From positions 1-64,000 of the IMG/VR virus record IMGVR_UViG_3300043409_001505: a stretch of 64,000 nt of DNA. One strand, given 5' to 3'. The stretch is from a virus. Made by a program: the position numbers and the translations under genes. Positions within the stretch are counted from its first letter, which is position 1, and every line of letters starts with the position of its first letter. Under the pieces are notes generated by a model. It was not told where the DNA came from. It did not search any database and saw only the letters and a list, made by a program, of their open reading frames with translations. This document shows positions 59,275-64,000 of the stretch, piece by piece.

Positions 59275-59718
59275 ATGGACAATAAAAAATTTTATAAAAA
59301 ATTAAAAGATTATAAAATAAAATTAGAAAATCAATATTTAAAAGAATTATGTGATGAAAAGTTTACCTTAAATGATTATGGTAAATTTTCATTAATGTCT
59401 GTTACAGATGAAACTAGAAACACAATTAAGCAACTGTTTATTTCTAAATTTTCAGAATATCAAATAGGAGACAAGTTTCAAAAGATTCAAACACATTTTT
59501 ATAAAAATAGGGAAGAAGTTTCTAAAAGTATTGTTTGGAAAATTTACGATATTTCCATTTTTCAAAAAAGTGGAGTAAGTGGAATTTATGAATTTACATA
59601 TTATTGTGTTGATGCAAATGATAATTATTTTCCAAAAACAAGATCATTCACTAATCTTAACGCTGTAGATATAGATAACGGAAAATTCAGAACTAAATAT
59701 CATTATGACAAAAAATGA
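59275..59718 (+). CDS. Hypothetical protein (147 aa)
   Basis: A 147-aa mostly beta-rich protein after a lysine-rich helical N-terminus. The centre QIGDKFQKIQTHFYKNREEVSKSIVWKIYDI resembles small barrel modules. It overlaps the helicase gene by 14 nt. Function unknown. Confidence 0.6.
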   Translation: MDNKKFYKKLKDYKIKLENQYLKELCDEKFTLNDYGKFSLMSVTDETRNTIKQLFISKFSEYQIGDKFQKIQTHFYKNREEVSKSIVWKIYDISIFQKSGVSGIYEFTYYCVDANDNYFPKTRSFTNLNAVDIDNGKFRTKYHYDKK

Positions 59719-60790
59719 AATTCAGAGAATAATAATTGATAAAATTAAAAGTACTTTATTTAGAGGAATTGTATTAGGTTCTGTCAGACTTGGTAAAACA
59801 AGAGTGTTACTTACTGCAATTAAAGAATTATCCAACAATGATTTAAATATTAAAATATTAATAGGTTACCCAAACACTGATATAAAAAACTCGTGGATTT
59901 CCGAATGTATGAAATTAGAATATTATCCTAATATTGAGTATTCCACATTTAAATCTCTACATAAAGTTCAAGATAATAAATATGATTTTGTGGTAATGGA
60001 CGAAGCTCACAGTATTCCACCTGATAATGTATTACCAATTGTATCTAGAATTGTTAAAAACAATGATAAAGTTATATTAGCGTCTGGTACATATAGCGAA
60101 GATACTTTATTAAATTTAAAATTATCAACAGGATTAGAACAGATTGTAGATTATAGTACAGATGATGCAATTAATGATGGAATTGTTAATAATTTTAAAG
60201 TTGAAGTTCATTTATTTAAATTAGATAATACTAAATCAGTCCCTTTTGGAGGCGTTAAAAAATGGTATTCCACCGATTATAAAGAATGTTTAAGAATGTC
60301 TAGAAAAGTAGATAATTCTTTTGGTCAAGATAAAATGATGGCGGCTTTATTTAGAATGAAAATGATAAATAGTTGTCAATCATTAATCAGAAATGTTCAA
60401 CAATGGATTAAAGACAATCCTGATAAACGATTTATATTATTTACAGGAGATGAAAAAGTTGGGATGAATTATAATATCCCAATGTTTAATTCAAAGAGTA
60501 AGAATAACGATGTTTTAAAAGACTTTCAAGAGTATCGTAGTAATAGTTTATGTCTTATTAAAAAAGGTGGGACAGGAGTAACATATGAAGGTCTAGACAC
60601 TATATTGATTACAGATATTAACTCTAACTCTGAAACATTAGAACAAAGATGTGGTAGAAGTCTATTATTTGAAGAAGGGAAAGAATCTATTGTACACATC
60701 TTCTGTAGTACAGAACAATTCCAAATGAGATGGTTGGAATCAAGTTTAAAATCTATCAATCCTGATAGAATAAGTTATAAATATATATAA
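59705..60790 (+). CDS. SF2 DNA/RNA helicase (DEAD/DEAH type)
   Basis: The 361-aa protein has motif I GSVRLGKTRVLL (about residues 20-31), motif Ia LIGYPNT, motif II FVVMDEAHSI (about 96), SGTYSE as motif III (about 124), and the second RecA-like domain with RFILFTGDEK (about 240), GTGVTYEGLDTILI and motif VI EQRCGRSLLF (about 318). It resembles the small UvsW-like helicases of phages, used in recombination and fork reversal. Its N-terminus has almost no extra domain. Confidence 0.88.
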   Translation: MTKNEIQRIIIDKIKSTLFRGIVLGSVRLGKTRVLLTAIKELSNNDLNIKILIGYPNTDIKNSWISECMKLEYYPNIEYSTFKSLHKVQDNKYDFVVMDEAHSIPPDNVLPIVSRIVKNNDKVILASGTYSEDTLLNLKLSTGLEQIVDYSTDDAINDGIVNNFKVEVHLFKLDNTKSVPFGGVKKWYSTDYKECLRMSRKVDNSFGQDKMMAALFRMKMINSCQSLIRNVQQWIKDNPDKRFILFTGDEKVGMNYNIPMFNSKSKNNDVLKDFQEYRSNSLCLIKKGGTGVTYEGLDTILITDINSNSETLEQRCGRSLLFEEGKESIVHIFCSTEQFQMRWLESSLKSINPDRISYKYI

Positions 60791-60976
60791 ATGGAATTAA
60801 AATGTAGATTAACTCACAATTTAGTGGAAATTAAAGTAGATGAAATAGAAACTACTTTATTTAAAAGTCATCCAAAAGAAATTGAAGATGTGATTGTTAA
60901 CTTAGTAGATATTATTGATGATTTATCAAAATTAATAAATAAAAATTTTAGTTATACATTAACAAATGTTGAATAA
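60791..60976 (+). CDS. Small acidic helical protein (61 aa)
   Basis: Starts directly after the helicase stop and ends next to the following start. The sequence (ELKCRLTHNLVEIKVDEIETT...) is a short strand pair and a helix. Function unknown. Confidence 0.5.
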   Translation: MELKCRLTHNLVEIKVDEIETTLFKSHPKEIEDVIVNLVDIIDDLSKLINKNFSYTLTNVE

Positions 60977-61699
60977 ATGAAAAAAATTAAAGAATTACAA
61001 AAAAGATCTAATCTTAATGAAGGTAGAAATTTTGGTGTAGGATTTACTATCTTAAATAAAAAAGGTAGTAAATTTGAAACCTATTTACCATTTACAGCAT
61101 GTAGAGATTATTTAAATGATTTTGCTTATGTAGAATCTACTAAGAACGAAATAGGTGAAATCTACGGGTATAATCATAAATTATTAAATTGTTTTGATAA
61201 TAAAAATATTGTATATTTTGGAGTAAATACATTGCACTATAGAAGTGGTAATAATTATGATAAATTTGATGAACTTCAACAAATTTTAATTAATAATTAT
61301 AAAAATCTTGAATTATTTTTAAATACTATTGAAAATCAATTAGGTATCAAAATTAAAACAAAAATCGAATTAGAGGAAGATACATTAATTATCAAATGTT
61401 CTAAATTTTGGGTTAAATCAACACCATTAATTAGTGTTTATACATTATTAATTAGATGTTATTTTAATATTGAACCATTAGAAGGAAAGCCTATTATAGA
61501 TATTCTTAAAAACAACACCCCATTTATTACTGCTGACTCTATGATGAAAAATTCTTGTATTGGTTTTTATGAAATGTATATGGATAATAAAAGTAAATTT
61601 ATTAAACCTAATTACAATGGTTATGACTTAGTAAAAGAAAATGCACCAGGTTTAATTCATAATTTTGGAATTGATGGATTTATTAAAAAAATTAAATAA
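60977..61699 (+). CDS. Hypothetical protein (240 aa)
   Basis: A 240-aa mixed alpha/beta protein with FGVGFTILNKKGSKFETYLPFTACRDYLNDF near the start and KPIIDILKNNTPFITADSMMKN near residue 175. No family was recognised. It follows the helicase operon with no gap. Confidence 0.55.
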   Translation: MKKIKELQKRSNLNEGRNFGVGFTILNKKGSKFETYLPFTACRDYLNDFAYVESTKNEIGEIYGYNHKLLNCFDNKNIVYFGVNTLHYRSGNNYDKFDELQQILINNYKNLELFLNTIENQLGIKIKTKIELEEDTLIIKCSKFWVKSTPLISVYTLLIRCYFNIEPLEGKPIIDILKNNTPFITADSMMKNSCIGFYEMYMDNKSKFIKPNYNGYDLVKENAPGLIHNFGIDGFIKKIK

Positions 61700-61701
61700 A
61701 T

Positions 61702-61959
61702 ATGGATAAAATATCAACAGCAGAAGAATTGTTAGATAAAAAATTCCCAGAATTTGAAGATTTAGATAATGGAAATATTTGGACAAACATTGAAGAAACA
61801 ATGATTGAATTTGCAAAATTACACGTAAAAGCAGCTTTAAAAAAGGTTAGTGAAAAAGCAGCAATAAATATAAATGGGTTTATACAAGATTATGATGAGA
61901 ATCTTTGTGTTGATAAAAATTCAATTTTAACATCGTACCCATTAAAAAATATAAAATAA
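61702..61959 (+). CDS. Small conserved phage protein, tandem copy 1 (85 aa)
   Basis: Contains TMIEFAKLHVKAALKKVSEKA and ends SILTSYPLKNIK. The following gene has IMIEFAKLHVEAALKEVIDKI and ends SVLNAYPLENIK. The blocks are common in Bacteroidota phages. Function unknown. Confidence 0.7.
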   Translation: MDKISTAEELLDKKFPEFEDLDNGNIWTNIEETMIEFAKLHVKAALKKVSEKAAININGFIQDYDENLCVDKNSILTSYPLKNIK

Positions 61960-61960
61960 T

Positions 61961-62218
61961 ATGAGTAAAATACCAACAATAAGTGACTACTTAAAGTCAA
62001 TTCATAACGAAGGTTCAGGTCCTGGTGGAAATTCTTATAACGAAGGAGATGTTGAAAGAATTATGATTGAATTTGCTAAACTTCATGTAGAAGCAGCTTT
62101 AAAAGAGGTTATAGATAAAATTGAAATGGGTGTAGAATATGATACAGATGGAATTACTTATCCAATATTAGAAGAAGAGTCTGTTTTAAACGCTTATCCA
62201 CTTGAAAATATTAAGTAA
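61961..62218 (+). CDS. Small conserved phage protein, tandem copy 2 (85 aa)
   Basis: A tandem paralogue of the preceding gene, the same length, with a glycine-rich N-terminus (NEGSGPGGNSYNEGDVERI). It starts 1 nt after the previous stop. The pair arose by duplication. Confidence 0.7.
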   Translation: MSKIPTISDYLKSIHNEGSGPGGNSYNEGDVERIMIEFAKLHVEAALKEVIDKIEMGVEYDTDGITYPILEEESVLNAYPLENIK

Positions 62219-62686
62219 ATGAGACAAAAACTAAGAATACCGATAGTTATTGATATATTTAGAAACAATACGGAAATTTTGTTAAAGTTTCTAAATACAA
62301 AAGACATATACGTAATTGATAAAATTTACGATAATTGGAATTTAATTGAACATGAATGGGAGGGTTATCCAGATTTAAGATTTGGACAATTGTTAGTTAA
62401 TATGAATTTAGTTTCGGGAGAAATTGGAGAATGTGTTTGGAATATTGAAGAAGACGATTGGTTATTTAAAAACAATTATTGTGATATTCAAAATATTAAA
62501 TTTTGGGGAGTTAATTACTATAAAAATGGTAAGAAACGTAATGTAACTAAATTCGTATTATTAAAAGATTTAAAAACAGATCATATTGAAAATATAATTA
62601 AGTTTTTTAAAGACCAAAACATATTACCTAAATTAAATAAAGAGTATTTAGAATACTTTACTAAAAGAATAAATGAAGATAACTAA
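62219..62686 (+). CDS. Hypothetical protein (155 aa)
   Basis: The 155-aa protein has PDLRFGQLLVNMNLVSGEIG near residues 57-76 and an acidic W-rich NIEEDDWL. This RFGQLL-type block is common in phage proteins. Its stop overlaps the next start by 14 nt. Function unknown. Confidence 0.6.
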   Translation: MRQKLRIPIVIDIFRNNTEILLKFLNTKDIYVIDKIYDNWNLIEHEWEGYPDLRFGQLLVNMNLVSGEIGECVWNIEEDDWLFKNNYCDIQNIKFWGVNYYKNGKKRNVTKFVLLKDLKTDHIENIIKFFKDQNILPKLNKEYLEYFTKRINEDN

Positions 62687-62909
62687 AACTGTAGCCTTAA
62701 CAGATCCTATTGTGGATTCTGTAGTTAATCAATTTCGTAAAAGATCTAGAGTCGGTATTGAAAAATATGGAACTACTTTAGAAGAAAATAATAATGATGA
62801 TTTTTTACAACACGCTATTGAAGAAAGTATGGATTTCATATTGTATTTAACAAAAATACAATCTATATTAGAGAAAAAAGGATTTAAAAAATTAGAGGAT
62901 ATCACTTAA
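62673..62909 (+). CDS. Putative all-alpha NTP-pyrophosphatase-like protein (78 aa)
   Basis: The segment RSRVGIEKYGTTLEENNNDDFLQHAIEESMDFILYL (about residues 24-60) is a phage motif seen in small helical proteins. Its EExxD-type core is also found in MazG/all-alpha dUTPase-type pyrophosphatases. It lies among nucleotide-metabolism genes (nrdA/B, dut, thyX). The role is inferred. Confidence 0.5.
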   Translation: MKITKTVALTDPIVDSVVNQFRKRSRVGIEKYGTTLEENNNDDFLQHAIEESMDFILYLTKIQSILEKKGFKKLEDIT

Positions 62910-62953
62910 ATTATTATTAAAAATAAAATTTACATATATTTTAAAAATTATCA

Positions 62954-63406
62954 ATGTTAAAAATAAAAGTCTTGAAATTAAAATTTAAAAAATTATCAGA
63001 GAATAGTGTTTTACCAAAATATACTACAGTAGGTGATGCGGGAATGGATTTAACTGCAACAAGAGTAATTAAAAATACATTATTTCAGGTATGGTATAAT
63101 ATAGATATTGCTTTAGAAATACCTAAAGGTTATTTTGGAATGATATGTCCACGAAGTTCTATTTCAAATAATGGAAATTTATCATTAGCAAACTCTCTAG
63201 GTATAATCGACTCAAATTATAGAGGATCTATTCAATTAAGATTTAATAGAACTTTAAAAGGTTTTTTTACTAGAGGTAGATATAAAATAGGTGATAGAAT
63301 TGGACAGTTATTAATACTTAAATATACTATTGTCAAACCTGAAGAAGTTGAAGAACTATCTGAAACTGAAAGAGGTGAGGGTGCTTTTGGATCAACTGGG
63401 AAATGA
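62954..63406 (+). CDS. dut: dUTP diphosphatase
   Basis: The 150-aa trimeric-type dUTPase shows all five motifs: GDAGMDLTAT (1, about 31-40), PRSSIS (2, about 70), a GIIDSNYRGSIQLRF block (3), RIGQLLILK (4, about 114-122), and RGEGAFGSTGK (5, C-terminus). It converts dUTP to dUMP, the ThyX substrate, and keeps uracil out of DNA. Confidence 0.95.
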   Translation: MLKIKVLKLKFKKLSENSVLPKYTTVGDAGMDLTATRVIKNTLFQVWYNIDIALEIPKGYFGMICPRSSISNNGNLSLANSLGIIDSNYRGSIQLRFNRTLKGFFTRGRYKIGDRIGQLLILKYTIVKPEEVEELSETERGEGAFGSTGK

Positions 63407-63434
63407 AGATATCAATTATTATAAAAATTAATAA

Positions 63435-63647
63435 ATGGATAAACAGATAAGGAAAGATATTATGGGTGTAATTCCTAAAATTGGAGATGTTATTATTTAC
63501 AACCCACCATATTATAAAGGTATAGTTAAAGCAAAAGTTACTGGATTTTCAAAAACTGGTTTACCAATTACAGACTATTTAGTTAATGACTGGAATAAAA
63601 ATCCTACACCAAAAACAGGATTTGTAATAATTAAAAATAATGAGTAA
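63435..63647 (+). CDS. Small hypothetical protein (70 aa)
   Basis: A 70-aa basic protein between dut and thyX, ending inside the thyX start (8-nt overlap). It has a beta hairpin (GDVIIYNPPYYKGIVKAKVTGFSK). Function unknown. Confidence 0.55.
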   Translation: MDKQIRKDIMGVIPKIGDVIIYNPPYYKGIVKAKVTGFSKTGLPITDYLVNDWNKNPTPKTGFVIIKNNE

Positions 63648-64000
63648 AGTAGAGTTAATCTCAAAAACTATTGGATTAAATAGTTATAAAGAATTAGACA
63701 ATAATGAAATAATTGCAGCTATTGCTAGACATGGTGCAGTTAAAGAAAATGGTGGTAAACTTGTCAAATATTTGATGTGTAATAAGCATTGGTCACCACT
63801 CCAACACATTTCATTTGGATTCAAAATTGAAACCAGACGCAGTATATCTGCTCAAATATTTAGACATCGAAGTTTAAATGGTCAAGAATGGAGTTTAAGA
63901 TATGCGGAACCATTAGGTTTTGAAGAAATTGAATTGCGAAGAGAACATCCTACTAATAGACAAAGTAGCAGCGAGATATTTGATCCCGTATTAAATAATT
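63640..64000 (+). CDS. thyX: Flavin-dependent thymidylate synthase, cut by window edge
   Basis: The frame starts at ATG 63640 and continues to the window end (120 codons). FRHRSLNGQEWSLRYAEP is the ThyX signature RHRxxSxNxxSxRY-type motif, and SFGFKIETRRSISAQIFRHR surrounds it. ThyX methylates dUMP to dTMP with flavin and NADPH. It completes the dUTPase-ThyX route in this operon. The C-terminus is outside the window. Confidence 0.93.
   Translation, partial: MSKVELISKTIGLNSYKELDNNEIIAAIARHGAVKENGGKLVKYLMCNKHWSPLQHISFGFKIETRRSISAQIFRHRSLNGQEWSLRYAEPLGFEEIELRREHPTNRQSSSEIFDPVLNN

Noticed and set aside
1-64000. Stop-codon reassignment as in some crAss-like phages
   Set aside because: Long genes such as terL, portal, polB and nrdA read through without internal TAG or TGA, and TAG, TGA and TAA all end genes with normal overlaps.
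1-64000. CRISPR arrays, integrase or insertion sequences
   Set aside because: No regularly spaced repeats, no transposase or recombinase, and no attachment-site-like duplication were seen. Mobile elements are limited to introns and homing endonucleases.

Overview
The window is about 64 kb of a very AT-rich tailed-phage genome whose host is most likely a flavobacterium or another member of the Bacteroidota. Four things point to that host. Genes are read without Shine-Dalgarno sites. Several promoters match the Bacteroidota TTTG-N19-20-TAnnTTTG pattern. Small secreted proteins carry flavobacterial-style signal peptides ending in AQ. The replication and virion genes look like those of crAss-like (Crassvirales) phages. 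No lysogeny genes, integrase or host genes were seen, and the standard genetic code reads every gene without interruption. The left edge cuts a virion gene and the right edge cuts thyX.

Layout. From 1 to 18,873 everything lies on the minus strand. Reading leftward from 18,873 there is a run of small accessory genes, including a DUF2829/Tad2-like anti-defence protein and a GIY-YIG endonuclease. A GroES-like/GroEL chaperonin pair follows, then the packaging and head module: TerL, portal, acidic scaffold-like protein, major capsid protein and head-completion or tail genes. Strong terminators follow the capsid gene and several others. Between 18.9 and 19.5 kb is a divergent control region that also encodes a well-folded minus-strand RNA of about 270 nt with its own promoter and terminator.

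From 19.5 kb to the right edge everything is on the plus strand. The stretch 19.5-28 kb holds many small genes (membrane, secreted and unknown) separated by unusually large non-coding gaps. These gaps are packed with long inverted repeats and odd tRNA-like elements. Next come the replication genes: family B DNA polymerase, a RecA/DnaB-type helicase split by two group I introns each carrying a LAGLIDADG endonuclease, a Sak4-like ATPase, an SSB-like protein and a primase.

The stretch 41.4-52.2 kb contains a remarkable enzyme set: three gamma-glutamylcyclotransferase-like proteins, two class I glutamine amidotransferases, an ATP-grasp ligase, two unrelated amidoligases and a class II glutamine amidotransferase. 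Together they look like a pathway that makes and breaks amide or peptide bonds. The rest (52-64 kb) is recombination and nucleotide metabolism: RusA-like resolvase, PD-(D/E)XK nuclease, ribonucleotide reductase NrdB/NrdA, SF2 helicase, dUTPase and ThyX.

The most interesting points are the amidoligase/amidotransferase island, the family of tRNA-like RNAs with missing or enlarged anticodon arms (two seem circularly permuted), the structured RNAs at 18.98-19.25 kb and 59.0 kb, the Tad2 homologue and the phage-borne chaperonin pair. Helices were found by eye, without energy calculation, and no database search was possible.
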